Shown here: positions 17,090-25,672 of the stretch, one piece after another
Position numbering within the stretch: the first letter of the stretch is position 1
Layout of the letters: the number at the start of each line of letters is the position of its first letter
DNA from: Parahaliea mediterranea
GTDB taxonomy: Bacteria > Pseudomonadota > Gammaproteobacteria > Pseudomonadales > Halieaceae
NCBI RefSeq assembly: GCF_017255185.1
Contig: NZ_JAFKCZ010000008.1
Span: forward strand, 169,714-233,713
Length of the DNA stretch: 64,000 bases
Reading direction: 5' to 3'
The notes under the pieces: generated by a model
The model's input: only the letters and a program-made list of their open reading frames with translations
Told to the model about the DNA's origin: nothing
The model's database searches: none
Program-made: the position numbers and the translations under genes

Positions 17090-18641
17090 GGCTGGCTCCG
17101 GACGCCGCCTCACCGGCAACGGTGTTTTCGATCACCGGCCCGGCGTGGCCCAGGAATCGGGCGAGCCGCTCGGTGGCGGTATCGACGGCGCCGGCCGCCA
17201 GGCTGTCCTCCCGGGTGACCACGATGATCCTGGCCTGGGTCACGCCGCTGCCCCGCAGTTTTTCCCAGGCCTCCAGTATCTTCGCGTTTACCGCGCCCCC
17301 GGTGGCGCGGGAACCAATCTGGTACCAGTACCACACCCTCAGGCGATCGTGGCCGTCGGCGACGGAGAACTGATTGATCCGCCCGGCCGTCACGCCCACG
17401 GGAGCGGCTTGCGCCGACTGCCGGAGCAGGCGCGAGCTCTCGCCCTCGCCCAGCAAGCGACTGGGCATCGCCACCAGTTCCGCGCCTTCAAGCCCCGGGT
17501 CGAGCCGGTCGAGGTAGAGCACCACCGGTTCGCCACCAAAGCGGTAGACCGCCTGCGTGCGCAGGACGTTGGCCTCGCGTACCGGCTGCCAGCGCCAGGG
17601 TTGCGCGCCGCCAACCTCCCAGGACGCCAACGCCGGGGGAGCCGGCGGCGCCTCCGCGACCACCGGCGACAGGGTCGCCTGCCGCATGTGCGCCAGTGCC
17701 GGCCACATGGCCGCCATCAGGATGGCGCCACAGCAAGTGATAAAGAGCCGCGACAGGGGCGCGGGCGCGTCGCCCGACTCCGTTGGGGATGCGACGCGGG
17801 GGTGCTCGGTATCCTCGCGCCAGATTCCGCCGAGCCAGAACAACAGCAACATCACCAGGCCGAAGAACACCCAACCGTAGAGCAGGTGATCGACACCGGT
17901 CGCCAGCTTGCCGTTGGTCAGGTGGCCCAGCATGACAATGAAATAGGCGCGCAAGGCATTGGCGATCACCGGCACCAGCAGCGCGGCCAGGGCAAACAGC
18001 ACGCGCCGCGCCAGGCTTCGATAGGTCAGGTAGGCGTAGAGCAGGCCCAGCGTGAAAGACGCGATCAGGTAGCGCACGCCACTGCAGGCCTCCACCACCG
18101 ACCAAACCCCGGTCGGCAGGGTAAACAGCAATCCCTCCCGGTACACCGGAACGCCGCTGGCCTCGACCAGCCACACCGTGGCCCAGGCGGTGAACTCCAT
18201 CATCGGCGGAATCAGGCCCTCGCCGATAGGCACCGACAGGAACAGGAAGCCCAGCGGAAACGCCAGCCGCTGTATCAGGGCGTGACCGAGAATGGCCCAA
18301 AGCCCGACCGGCAGGATCGCCACCATCGCCAACTGCGCCACCACCCGCACTTCGGCGAGCTCGGCGAGCACCCAGGCGAAACCCAGCGGCAGCATCAACG
18401 GCAGCACCCAGGGAACCGGCCGCGCCGCGATGCCGGCCAGCCCCTCGCGCTGGCGCCACACCAGCCAGGCACTGATGGGCCCCACCAGAAAACCGTGGGC
18501 AAAGGTATCGGAACGGGACCAGATATCGACCATGCCCATGAGTGTGGGCCAGAAGCAGGCCAATACCGCGACGATATAGCACAACCCGGCCGTTAAAGCG
18601 GGTCGAAAGGCAAGATCGGAACCAGCCACTACCCTAACCAT
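17082..18641 (-). CDS. xrtA: Exosortase A fused to an EpsI domain
   Basis: A 519-residue protein. The first 300 residues form an eight-helix exosortase. The catalytic Cys is Cys186 in VVEACSGVRYL, the conserved Arg is Arg231 in NALRAYF, and a His follows at 240 (MLGHLTN). The remainder, from about 330, is a periplasmic EpsI-type domain with a preceding membrane helix. Exosortase A cleaves PEP-CTERM proteins near the PEP motif and is thought to join them to a glycan-linked acceptor at the inner membrane. The ATG at 18641 has GGAG seven bases upstream and overlaps the upstream gene by eight bases. Candidate substrates lie at 51969-52844 and 53552-54142. Confidence 0.93.
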   Translation of the reverse strand: MVRVVAGSDLAFRPALTAGLCYIVAVLACFWPTLMGMVDIWSRSDTFAHGFLVGPISAWLVWRQREGLAGIAARPVPWVLPLMLPLGFAWVLAELAEVRVVAQLAMVAILPVGLWAILGHALIQRLAFPLGFLFLSVPIGEGLIPPMMEFTAWATVWLVEASGVPVYREGLLFTLPTGVWSVVEACSGVRYLIASFTLGLLYAYLTYRSLARRVLFALAALLVPVIANALRAYFIVMLGHLTNGKLATGVDHLLYGWVFFGLVMLLLFWLGGIWREDTEHPRVASPTESGDAPAPLSRLFITCCGAILMAAMWPALAHMRQATLSPVVAEAPPAPPALASWEVGGAQPWRWQPVREANVLRTQAVYRFGGEPVVLYLDRLDPGLEGAELVAMPSRLLGEGESSRLLRQSAQAAPVGVTAGRINQFSVADGHDRLRVWYWYQIGSRATGGAVNAKILEAWEKLRGSGVTQARIIVVTREDSLAAGAVDTATERLARFLGHAGPVIENTVAGEAASGASRE

Positions 18642-19905
18642 GCGCCGCTCCGGCATCCAGCTGCCGGTATCCGGTGGCCTGGGACTCGCCCTCCAGCAAC
18701 TGGCCGAGAACGGGCAGCGAGGCCTCCCAGCTAAAACTGTCGCGCACCAGCCTGCGCGCGGCTCCGCCGAGGGCCGGATACTGGCCGTCGAGCAATGCCA
18801 GTATCCGCGTCGCCATGGCCTGCGCGTCGTCGGCCAGTAGCACATGCTCCGCATCCGAGGCCGGTATGCCCTCGAGCGCCCTGGACGTCACCACCAGCGG
18901 CCGCGCCATGGCCATGGCTTCGAGCACTTTGTTCTGAATGCCCTGGGCCACGCGGACCGGCGCCACCGATACCCGGGCATGCCCGAGCCAGGGGCGCATA
19001 TCATCCACGCGGCCGGTAACCACCACTTCGGCCTCGCGGGCCAGGGCGCGTACCTCCCGCGCCGGACGGCTGCCAACTATATAGAGCACCGCGTCGGGGC
19101 GATGACGGCGCACCAGGGGGAGCACCTCCCGGCTAAACCAGGCCACGGCGTCGACGTTCGGCCAATAGTCCATGGCGCCGGTAAACACCAGTGGCAGGGT
19201 GCCGTCGGGGTACGGCGACTCCCCCCGCTGACCGGGGTCGAAGTACTCGGTATCGACCCCGTTGCGGTAGTAAGTCACCCGTTCCGCGATATCCGGATTG
19301 CGACGGCGGTAGAGCGCGGCTTCTTCCGCGGAGACAAAGACACTGGCGTCGGTCTCGTGGCTCAAGCGCTTTTCGTAGCGCGCCAGGCTGCGGCCTTCTC
19401 GCCGGTACAACCACGACAGGGGCCAGGATTTGCGCTTCGCATACTGGGTCCACTTGGCGGAATCGACATCGACAAAGTCGACGACGGTGGTCGCCTCGAC
19501 GCCGCCCGCGCGGGGAGTGAACTGCCCCATGGACGAGGAAAACACCACGACACGGCGTATGCCCTCGCGCTCCACCACCGATTGAACCCAGCGGCTCAGG
19601 CGGCGATCGCGATAATAGCCCAGGGTCAGCGGCTCGTTGCGAACCAGGCCGGCCAGACTGCCCAGCTTCGCCCGCAGGGGCGCGAGCGGAAGCAGCATGG
19701 CCTCGCGGCAGAGGCCCTCCAGCGCATCGCGGTGCCGCCAGTCGTCGGGATCGTCGACGAAGGCCCCGAGGTAAACATCGTAGTGCCGGCGGAGATACTC
19801 CAGCAAATGATAGGAGCGGATCTTGTCGCCCTTGTCCGGTGGATAGGGGATGCGGTGGCACAACAGTAGGAGCGGGTGCCTGGTGCCGCGATCGGCCGGA
19901 GACAT
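18634..19905 (-). CDS. PEP-CTERM/EpsH1-associated sugar transferase (TIGR03087-like)
   Basis: A 423-residue glycosyltransferase. The N-terminal signature LLLCHRIPYPPDKGDKIRSY followed by VYLGAFVDDPDDW is typical of this exosortase-associated family. Donor-domain motifs are LVFTGAMDYWPNVDAV and GIQNKVLEAMAMARPLVVTS. It starts at the ATG 19905, five bases after the FemAB-like gene stops; a longer reading covers the FemAB gene in another frame and is spurious. Its role is cytoplasmic addition of a sugar to the EPS repeat. Confidence 0.9.
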   Translation of the reverse strand: MSPADRGTRHPLLLLCHRIPYPPDKGDKIRSYHLLEYLRRHYDVYLGAFVDDPDDWRHRDALEGLCREAMLLPLAPLRAKLGSLAGLVRNEPLTLGYYRDRRLSRWVQSVVEREGIRRVVVFSSSMGQFTPRAGGVEATTVVDFVDVDSAKWTQYAKRKSWPLSWLYRREGRSLARYEKRLSHETDASVFVSAEEAALYRRRNPDIAERVTYYRNGVDTEYFDPGQRGESPYPDGTLPLVFTGAMDYWPNVDAVAWFSREVLPLVRRHRPDAVLYIVGSRPAREVRALAREAEVVVTGRVDDMRPWLGHARVSVAPVRVAQGIQNKVLEAMAMARPLVVTSRALEGIPASDAEHVLLADDAQAMATRILALLDGQYPALGGAARRLVRDSFSWEASLPVLGQLLEGESQATGYRQLDAGAAHG

Positions 19906-19910
19906 GCGCG

Positions 19911-20942
19911 CTACCCGAGACTGCGGGCGAGAAACGGCCCGATGGTGTTGGCCACCGGCAACGGAATCCTGCGCCAGGTATCGATCAGGCGCGCGTAGCG
20001 GGGATTGCTGGGACTGAGGTTGGGCACGCTGTCGCGGGTCACCAGGTGATACTCGTAGGGCAGCGAGGAGGGCTCGAAGCCGAAATTTTTCTTGAAGCTG
20101 AAAGGACCGGTATCCCGCTTGCTGCGGCCGAAATCGAAGCCCAGCACCCCCTCTTCCACCGAGCGCCGCATAAGCTCCCAGTACATGAAATGGTTGCAAC
20201 CCTTGATGTCGCGGGCGCGGGCGACGCTTCCGCCGTAGTAGGGCAGCACTTCCCCCCGATGGTAGAAACTCATGACCCCCGCCACGTCGCCGTCGTCGTC
20301 GGCGATCATCAACAAGCGGCAATCACCGGCGAACTCCCGCTGTAGTATCTCCAGGTAGCGACGCGCGAACACCGGCGTCCCCAGGTTGCGCACGCTCTCG
20401 GAGTAGACGCGATACAGGCGTTTGATATCCGCGGTTTCCTCACTGCGCAGGCCCTCCGCGATTCCCTTGCGGATCATTGCCCGCTGGCGGTTCGGTATCG
20501 CCTTGAGATTGGCGTCGTGATCGCTCTCCAGTTGCTTGCGAAAGGTGTAGTACAGGTCCTTGGTCGGCCAGCCGAAGCCCGAATCCCGCGTACTGCGCAG
20601 TTCCAGCGCCCCGACTTTCATCCGCGCGGCCAATTCACAAGCCGCCTCGCGCAGGGCACCCGCGGCCTCCCTGTCATCGGCCAAATCGCCGCCATAGACG
20701 CAAAAAGGCAGGCTGGTCAGGGAGCGGCCGAACAGGTAACTCCTCACCTCGGCCAGGGGCAGGACCCCGCGCAAGCGGCCGCCCTCCTCGGCTACCAGGA
20801 AATGGGGTTGGTGCCCGAAGGCCTGCCGCAGCACCCGGCTCCAGCCAAATCGGTGAAAAAACGTGGCGTGTTCGTGGCGCCCGACATAAGCATCCCAGAG
20901 GGCTTCGTCCGCCGCTCCGGCGGCGCGTACCGAAAGGGTCAT
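19911..20942 (-). CDS. FemAB-like protein, XrtA/PEP-CTERM system-associated
   Basis: A 343-residue GNAT-fold protein of the FemAB-like family found in exosortase loci. Visible features are the N-terminal HATFFHRFGWSRVLRQAFGH, PFCVYGG near residue 82, and a C-terminal LGFDFGRSKRDTGPFSFKKNFG. FemAB proteins transfer amino acids from aminoacyl-tRNA; the role of this subgroup is not established, but transfer of an amino acid to a sugar or lipid intermediate is a reasonable guess. It overlaps the deacetylase gene by ATGA and so is part of the same operon. Confidence 0.88.
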   Translation of the reverse strand: MTLSVRAAGAADEALWDAYVGRHEHATFFHRFGWSRVLRQAFGHQPHFLVAEEGGRLRGVLPLAEVRSYLFGRSLTSLPFCVYGGDLADDREAAGALREAACELAARMKVGALELRSTRDSGFGWPTKDLYYTFRKQLESDHDANLKAIPNRQRAMIRKGIAEGLRSEETADIKRLYRVYSESVRNLGTPVFARRYLEILQREFAGDCRLLMIADDDGDVAGVMSFYHRGEVLPYYGGSVARARDIKGCNHFMYWELMRRSVEEGVLGFDFGRSKRDTGPFSFKKNFGFEPSSLPYEYHLVTRDSVPNLSPSNPRYARLIDTWRRIPLPVANTIGPFLARSLG

Positions 20943-21787
20943 GCCGAAGCCTCCCCGCCCAGGAATACCTCGTCCATCCGGCCCCAGCGAAAATCTCCCA
21001 GCAGCCGTTGCAAACGCGGATAGGTGCGCTTCAGGTTCAGGTAGTGACGGAAACGCGTGCGCAAGCCTACACCCGGTACCCGCGGTTGATCGGGGTCGAT
21101 CTCCCAGGGGTGGAAATAGAACACACAGGGCTGCGATTCAGCCTCGTTGACCTGGTGCAGGGCCTGCCTCGATAGCGCGTAGGGAAACAGGCGAAACCAG
21201 CCGCCGCCGCCAAAATTAAAGTTCCGCCCCGCCACCGGCAGGGTCGTGGGGGGCACCTCGAGCAAGCGGTCACCCGCCACGAGATGGGCAAAGCGTGGAG
21301 CGCCGGGCATGCCGTAGTTGTCGTGCCGGATGGGTACGACGCTGGAGCTGTAGCGGTAGCCCGCGTCGGCCAGTACGTCGAGGGCCCAGAGGTTGTCCCG
21401 GCCAATGGAATAGCTGGCGGCGCGATAGCCGCGCACCGGCTGTCCCGACAAGGCTTCCAGGGTTTCGCGGCTGCGCTGCACGTCCTTGCGAAAGGTCTCC
21501 GGGTCCTGCTGGGTCACGCGGGTGTGCTCCCAACCATGGCTGGCCAACTCATGCCCCTCGGCGACAATACGCTTGACCATGGCGGGGTAACGCTGCGCCA
21601 ACCAGCCAAGCGTGAAGAAGGTGCCCTTGATGCCCGCGTCGGAAAACAACTCGCAAATCCGGTCCACATTGTGCTCCACGCGACACGGCAGGCTGTCCCA
21701 GTCACTGCGCGCAATGTGGCGTTCAAAGGCGGACACCTGGAAGTAATCCTCCACGTCCACGGTCATGGCATTGACGATGGTACTCAT
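20939..21787 (-). CDS. XrtA-associated polysaccharide deacetylase
   Basis: A 282-residue NodB-homology deacetylase with a C-terminal DUF3473-type region. The metal-binding motif MTVDVEDYFQVSAFE lies at residues 8-22 (catalytic Asp in VDVED). The second motif SHGWEHTR supplies two metal His residues, and YFHPWEIDP is in the C-terminal part. It would remove N-acetyl groups from EPS sugars, making free amines. The start at 21787 (MSTIVNAMTVD) lies 19 bases after the wecB stop. It clearly belongs to the exosortase A-associated deacetylase family. Confidence 0.9.
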   Translation of the reverse strand: MSTIVNAMTVDVEDYFQVSAFERHIARSDWDSLPCRVEHNVDRICELFSDAGIKGTFFTLGWLAQRYPAMVKRIVAEGHELASHGWEHTRVTQQDPETFRKDVQRSRETLEALSGQPVRGYRAASYSIGRDNLWALDVLADAGYRYSSSVVPIRHDNYGMPGAPRFAHLVAGDRLLEVPPTTLPVAGRNFNFGGGGWFRLFPYALSRQALHQVNEAESQPCVFYFHPWEIDPDQPRVPGVGLRTRFRHYLNLKRTYPRLQRLLGDFRWGRMDEVFLGGEASA

Positions 21788-21806
21788 CGGACTGGCGGCT
21801 TCCGCG

Positions 21807-22937
21807 CTAGCCGCCCAACCAGGCGACAATGTGGTTGTAGATGCGCGGGGCAGCCTTCCCATCCCAGTACTCGGGCACGCGCCCCCGCTTGCCGCCCGTG
21901 CGGCTGAGCTCGGAATAGGTATCCAGTATGCGCTGGCTGTCGCTACCGACGATGGTGTTGGTGCCTTCGGTGGCGGTAATCGGCCGTTCCGTGCTTTCGC
22001 GCAGGGTAACGCAGGGAACTCCCAGGGCCGTGGTTTCCTCCTGGATACCCCCGGAGTCGGTGAACACCGCGGTGGCGTCGCGCATCAGGCCGAGCATTTC
22101 CAGGTAGCCCATCGGCGGCTGGGTGTAAATGGCGGACTGCTCGATCAACCCCTGCAGGCCGGCGGCCTCGATCCTGTCCCGGGTACGTGGGTGGATGGGA
22201 AAGATCAGCGGCAGGTCGCGGCTGATCACAGACAGGGTTTCCAGCAGGCGCCGCAGGGTATCGGGATCGTCCACGTTCGCGGGGCGATGCAGGGTCAGCA
22301 GGCCGTAGCGGTCCGGCGCCTCCCCGCCACTCATCACGCCACCCAGCGTCTCCGCCGCGGGAACAGCCTTGTCCAGGTTGTAGAGCAGCGTGTCGATCAT
22401 CACATTGCCGACGAAGTGCACCCGCTCCGGCGCCACCCCTTCGCGGGCCAGGTTTGCCGCGGCATCGCGTTCGGTGGTGAATAGCAGTTCAGACAACTGG
22501 TCGGTCAATATCCGGTTGATTTCCTCGGGCATCGTGCGGTCGCCGCTGCGAAGCCCGGCCTCGACATGAATCACCGGCAAGCCCTTTTTCACCGCCACCA
22601 GGGAACAGGCGATGGTCGAGTTCACATCGCCAACCACCAGCACCGCGCTGGGGCGCTCCTGGTCCAGCACCGGCTCGAAGCGTTTCATGATATCGGCGGT
22701 TTGCACCGCGTGGGAACCAGACCCCACCCCCAGGTCGCAATCCGGCTCGGGAATGCCCAACTGGTCGAAAAAGGACTGTTTCATGGCGGCGTCGTAGTGC
22801 TGGCCGGTATGCACCAAACTGGCGGACAGGCGGCTATCTTCACCGCGAAAACAGCGCATTATCGGCGCGATCTTCATGAAGTTGGGGCGGGCTCCGACCA
22901 CGCATACAATATGGCCGGCGGGATTGACTGGGCTCAT
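21807..22937 (-). CDS. wecB: UDP-N-acetylglucosamine 2-epimerase, non-hydrolysing
   Basis: A 376-residue cytoplasmic enzyme interconverting UDP-GlcNAc and UDP-ManNAc. It has GARPNFMKIAPIM near the N-terminus, VHTGQHYD, and FTDSGGIQEETTALGVPC near residue 290; the length is normal for the family. The start has AAAGGAC just upstream. It supplies ManNAc-type precursor for the EPS; no WecC-type dehydrogenase adjoins it, although a TviB-like dehydrogenase is encoded at 33193-34488. Confidence 0.92.
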   Translation of the reverse strand: MSPVNPAGHIVCVVGARPNFMKIAPIMRCFRGEDSRLSASLVHTGQHYDAAMKQSFFDQLGIPEPDCDLGVGSGSHAVQTADIMKRFEPVLDQERPSAVLVVGDVNSTIACSLVAVKKGLPVIHVEAGLRSGDRTMPEEINRILTDQLSELLFTTERDAAANLAREGVAPERVHFVGNVMIDTLLYNLDKAVPAAETLGGVMSGGEAPDRYGLLTLHRPANVDDPDTLRRLLETLSVISRDLPLIFPIHPRTRDRIEAAGLQGLIEQSAIYTQPPMGYLEMLGLMRDATAVFTDSGGIQEETTALGVPCVTLRESTERPITATEGTNTIVGSDSQRILDTYSELSRTGGKRGRVPEYWDGKAAPRIYNHIVAWLGG

Positions 22938-22948
22938 TGTCCTTTACC

Positions 22949-24454
22949 TTACAACTGGTAGTTGAAGCGCAATATGACGCGATTCTCCTGATATTCATCG
23001 TTGGGAATATCGGAACTACGGTCTGTGTACTGATACGTTAGCGTTGCACTCGTGTTGATCCCAAACTGCGCCCGCGCGCCGAGACTGAACCGTCCGGTCT
23101 CGGAATCGCGCACGATGGCACGCCGTTGGTCGGGCTCCCTGACATACCACGAGACGCGGGTAAAAAGGCTCAGGCGACGCGACAGCTCGCGCTCCAGGCG
23201 CACCCCGGCGTCGATAAACGTATCTTCCAGTCCATCCTCGGCGCGCGTTTGATCGGAGTGCGACGCATTGACAGTCACCGACGTCCTGCGCGCGCGGTAG
23301 GTATAGACGAAGCGCAGGCGTTCGTTGAGGATCGGGCTGTTGGTGATTGTGGTCGGGGCGCCGCCCGGTTCCTGCACCGTTCCCAGGTCCGGAATGCTGT
23401 CGTCCAACAGCCCGTCGATATCATCGGCAAAGGGGTCGGTGCCGCGCAGCGAACGGTCGTATGTCAGTTCGCGCTCGTAGGACAGGGAGATGCGGCCACT
23501 GCGATAGCGGTAGTCCACCGAGGCACGCGGCGTGGAGCCAAAAAAGCGCTCACCGGTCCCGGCGGCGATCGTCACCCGCTTATTGGGTGTCCAAATCAGG
23601 CCGACGTCCCAGTAGCTGCCCTCTTCCTCCTGGAACACCGAAATGTAATCGTTCCATTCCTCGCCGACGTAGCCATTGACCTGCCACTGGCGACTAAGCT
23701 GGTAGGCGGCGCGCAATTGCGCCGAGGAGAGCTCACTGTTGAAAGTCCTGTCGCCGCTGCGCTCCCGGGAGTAATCAATGTTGCTGTATTGACCAACAAC
23801 CCCCACACTGAACTGACTGAGCTCGGGCGAACTGCCAACATCGAGGTAAACCTGCTCTCTTTCGCTATCGGACACCGCATCCTCGGTGTTGACCTCTTCG
23901 CTATAGGTCGCGCGCAGCAAGGCACTGGTTGTTGCCGAAAGCTGGCGGTACAAATACGGCGACACCCTGTACTGATAGGTGGTGTTGACGTTTCCGCGGC
24001 CGGATAAATTGTCCTCGCTTCCGGCGACAAACTGGTTTATCGGGTTTTGGTCGGCAAAGGCGGTGGCATCGAGGTACAACCATTGCGGCACCAGCGTGGT
24101 ATTGCCATTGAACCTGACACGGGGCGCCGGGGACAGGGCCTCCGTCCCCTGCGCGTTGCAATCCAGGCTGCTGTTTTCCAGCGTGTTGAATTCCACCGCC
24201 GCGAACAGGTCCATACTGCCGTTGACGCCATCCGCGGACACTCGCACATTGGGCGTGGCGGTGCCTATTGCCTTGTTTTCTTCGTCGACGTTACGCAGGC
24301 ATACGTTATCGCTATACACCGCTCCCAGCGTGAGCCCGGCCCCGGTATCCCATTGCGCGGCTTGCGGCGTATCAACCGGCACAAGAAGCACGAAGCCAGC
24401 CGCCGCGACCCAGGACGGAATCCCGCTGTGCAAGCCGATGTCCCGCGCCCCCAT
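22949..24454 (-). CDS. Outer-membrane beta-barrel protein of the PEP-CTERM/EPS system (TIGR03016-like)
   Basis: A 501-residue protein with a signal peptide (hydrophobic core at about residues 15-26, cleavage near QAA-QW). A long series of amphipathic beta-strands ends in RVILRFNYQL, typical of an outer-membrane barrel. It corresponds to the uncharacterised barrel family that accompanies exosortase A EPS genes and probably takes part in polymer secretion across the outer membrane. Its ATG overlaps the kinase stop by one base (TGATG), indicating coupling. Confidence 0.82.
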   Translation of the reverse strand: MGARDIGLHSGIPSWVAAAGFVLLVPVDTPQAAQWDTGAGLTLGAVYSDNVCLRNVDEENKAIGTATPNVRVSADGVNGSMDLFAAVEFNTLENSSLDCNAQGTEALSPAPRVRFNGNTTLVPQWLYLDATAFADQNPINQFVAGSEDNLSGRGNVNTTYQYRVSPYLYRQLSATTSALLRATYSEEVNTEDAVSDSEREQVYLDVGSSPELSQFSVGVVGQYSNIDYSRERSGDRTFNSELSSAQLRAAYQLSRQWQVNGYVGEEWNDYISVFQEEEGSYWDVGLIWTPNKRVTIAAGTGERFFGSTPRASVDYRYRSGRISLSYERELTYDRSLRGTDPFADDIDGLLDDSIPDLGTVQEPGGAPTTITNSPILNERLRFVYTYRARRTSVTVNASHSDQTRAEDGLEDTFIDAGVRLERELSRRLSLFTRVSWYVREPDQRRAIVRDSETGRFSLGARAQFGINTSATLTYQYTDRSSDIPNDEYQENRVILRFNYQL

Positions 24455-25476
24455 CAGATCGCCTCCGGGCCGTTGCCTGCATCCGGTTGCCGGCCCCGGT
24501 ACCGTGGATTCGCGCCGCCATCGCTGGCACTGGCACTGGCACCGTAGCCATAGCCGTAACCATAACCGTAGCTGTAACCGTAACCGAAGGGACTTACCCT
24601 GCGCCGGCGCGCGCGGTTGAGCACGGTGCCAACCATTTTATCCGGCCCGATGTGTTCGAGCGCTTCGACCACCGCCTGCTGCGGGGTGTGGTCCGCACGA
24701 ACCACGAAAACGATCTGCCCCATAAAGCTGGCCAGTACGCCGGCCTCGGTGGTCAGCAACAAGGGGGGGGAATCAAAGACAATGACACGATCGGAATAGC
24801 GCTCCGAAAGCTCCACCATCAACGCTCGCATACCGCTACTGGCAAGCAGTTCGTTGGCATGTTCGTGGACGTTTCCCGCCGGCAGGATACTCAGCTTCTC
24901 CATATTGGTGCGAAGCAGAACATCGCCCGGCGTCACGCCTTTGTTCTCGAGGATATCGATCAGCCCCTGGCTTTTGGGCGGTACGCCCAGCAGCTTGCCC
25001 GCTGTCGCCTTGGCAATATCGGCATCGACGAAAAGTACCGTCTTGTCCATTTCCATTGCGATACTCAGGGCCAGGTTAATGGACGAAAAGGTCTTGCCAT
25101 CGCCCTGTAGCGCGCTGGTTACCATTACCAGATTGGCAAACGGGATCTTGGTCGTCACGTGGCCGTCGATATTCTTCAGAATAGGCCGCTTGATCGTCCG
25201 GTATTCCTCGGCGATCGCCGAACGGGGTATCGCAGGAGTCAACATCCCCTTTTTATGCAGGTCATTGAAGGGAATCTCGATGACACCGCGCGAGGCCTCG
25301 GGCTCCACTGGCAGCTCGCGACGGGCTTGGCGCGCCTCGTCGGTGGCGACCACCGCGGCTGCCGTGGTTGAATCGGATGCCCGCTGCACCGCCGTGGGCG
25401 CATCGGCCTCCACCGGCTCCCTGCCGGTGTTTTTGCGCTTGCCGAGCTCTCCCACCGCTTTTTCGATAATGCTCAT
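24454..25476 (-). CDS. XrtA-associated tyrosine autokinase (BY-kinase, CpsD/CapB-like)
   Basis: A 340-residue cytoplasmic bacterial tyrosine kinase. The Walker A-type loop SALQGDGKTFSSINLA is near residue 120, Walker A' is TVLFVDADI near 147, and Walker B is RVIVFDSPPLLL near 225. The C-terminus has a Tyr cluster built of GY dipeptides (about residues 300-315), the usual site of autophosphorylation. It pairs with the chain-length protein encoded upstream, controlling EPS polymerisation and export; the phosphatase at 50415-50915 may reverse it. The start is ATG 25476 (MSIIEKA), matching the family; a TTG three codons earlier is less likely. Confidence 0.9.
   Translation of the reverse strand: MSIIEKAVGELGKRKNTGREPVEADAPTAVQRASDSTTAAAVVATDEARQARRELPVEPEASRGVIEIPFNDLHKKGMLTPAIPRSAIAEEYRTIKRPILKNIDGHVTTKIPFANLVMVTSALQGDGKTFSSINLALSIAMEMDKTVLFVDADIAKATAGKLLGVPPKSQGLIDILENKGVTPGDVLLRTNMEKLSILPAGNVHEHANELLASSGMRALMVELSERYSDRVIVFDSPPLLLTTEAGVLASFMGQIVFVVRADHTPQQAVVEALEHIGPDKMVGTVLNRARRRRVSPFGYGYSYGYGYGYGYGASASASDGGANPRYRGRQPDAGNGPEAI
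24542..24587. repeat. Six-base tandem repeat encoding the kinase Gly-Tyr tail
   Basis: A short degenerate tandem repeat of units such as cgtaac, cgtagc and catagc on the plus strand. Read on the minus strand it encodes alternating Gly and Tyr in the kinase tail. Units could be gained or lost by slippage without changing frame, altering the number of phosphorylatable tyrosines. Confidence 0.7.
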
Positions 25477-25530
25477 ATCAGCCAATGTCCTTTATGGCGT
25501 TGTTGGTTGCCACGGTCCCAGCAGGGTGCT

Positions 25531-25554
25531 GAAAAAGCCTCGCGAGGCCTTTTC
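25531..25554 (-). terminator. Candidate hairpin terminator or attenuator between wzc-like and kinase genes
   Basis: An inverted repeat with 12-base arms and one mismatch (gaaaaagcctcg / cgaggccttttc). On the minus strand the stem is followed by TTTTTC, like an intrinsic terminator; it also reads as one on the plus strand. It lies in a 196-base gap in an otherwise overlapping operon, downstream of the chain-length gene and upstream of the kinase gene. It could lower kinase expression relative to the genes before it. A remnant of an inserted repeat element is an alternative. Confidence 0.5.
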
Positions 25555-25672
25555 AAGCCCTCTGTACGGCGCATGTCCGCAAAGAGGGACTCTGAAAATC
25601 CATTACCTACATGCTTGCTTTTGTCATCGGCCACTGCGCGGCCAGTGACGCAGGCTGCTTCTCAACCGCCTG

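Noticed and set aside
25520-25640. Possible end of an insertion sequence or its transposase
   Set aside because: The reverse-strand translation around the hairpin hints at a repeated element, but there is no transposase motif, terminal repeat pair or target duplication.
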